A stretch of DNA of 21,526 bases from JAWSUT01 sp033549345 (lineage in GTDB: Bacteria > Bacillota > Dethiobacteria > Dethiobacterales > Dethiobacteraceae), in contig JAWSUT010000037.1 in the NCBI GenBank assembly GCA_033549345.1, forward strand, positions 1 through 21,526, read 5' to 3'. The stretch's first letter is position 1; every line of letters starts with the position of its first letter. The notes below the pieces were generated by a model. It ran no database searches. It was not told the origin of the DNA and saw nothing but the letters and a program-made list of their open reading frames with translations. Shown in pieces: positions 21,416 to 21,526 of this stretch. The position numbers and the translations under genes are program-made.

Positions 21416-21490
21416 CAGTGTTTGTTGTTAAAAAAAGAGCGCGTTTGCGCAATGTCATTAACTTAAGAGATATAAAAACATGTAAAAGCT

Positions 21491-21520
21491 GAGACCAATA
21501 ACTAGTTTGGTCTCTTTTTT
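21491..21520 (+). terminator. Terminator hairpin at the right edge
   Basis: GAGACCAA and TTGGTCTC form an 8-bp stem with an 8-base loop, followed by six T on plus. On minus the tail is poorer. No clear plus-strand gene precedes it between 21325 and 21490, so what it terminates on plus is unexplained. Confidence 0.75.
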
Positions 21521-21526
21521 CACGCA

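Noticed and set aside
1..21526. CRISPR arrays, tRNA or rRNA genes, insertion sequences, prophage genes
   Set aside because: None seen: no regularly spaced repeats, no cloverleaf-like sequence and no transposase or phage motif.

Overview
The window is a gene-dense piece of a Gram-positive, endospore-forming Firmicute, most likely from class Clostridia. Three things point there: a SpoVK-like AAA ATPase, an H-type small acid-soluble spore protein with a sigma-G-like promoter, and a block (miaB-mutS-mutL-miaA-hfq, then spoVK-hflX-ynbB-glnA) that resembles the gene order known from Bacillus and Clostridia. GTG and TTG starts are common, each backed by a GGAGG-type ribosome binding site. I cannot name the genus. 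Almost all genes lie on the minus strand; only lexA at the left edge and an lgt-like gene with a short partner at the right edge are on plus.

Left part (1-6600): lexA (SOS repressor) converges on murE across a shared hairpin. murE differs from classical MurE at the amino-acid-selecting motif. A membrane-anchored protein of unknown function (2274-2768) has its own promoter and terminator. A tight minus-strand operon follows: copA (Cu+ exporting P-type ATPase), nth (endonuclease III) and a DUF502 membrane protein.

Middle part (6650-18860): glnA has a near-perfect sigma-A promoter that overlaps the end of ynbB. No glnR lies between them, unlike in Bacillus. Upstream of ynbB are hflX and spoVK, with a separate promoter before spoVK. 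Then comes the repair and RNA-modification operon miaB-mutS-mutL-miaA-hfq, which ends in a very long hairpin terminator. mutS starts on a TTG inside the end of miaB, and mutL overlaps mutS. Together this region handles mismatch repair, tRNA A37 modification (MiaA isopentenylates, MiaB methylthiolates), sRNA chaperoning and ribosome-associated GTPase activity.

Right part (18890-21526): a spore gene (sspH) between two 21-bp perfect inverted repeats, a VanZ-family membrane protein, and a sparsely coding stretch (19943-20452) that contains a previously uncalled 49-aa membrane miniprotein. Then comes an Lgt homologue in which several residues known to be essential in E. coli Lgt are replaced. Its transcription start region carries a C5-TAGA-G5 palindrome resembling CsoR-family operators, and it is translationally coupled to a 31-aa Cys-Cys membrane miniprotein. 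This lgt-like/miniprotein unit is the best candidate in the window for an undescribed system; the rest is mostly housekeeping.
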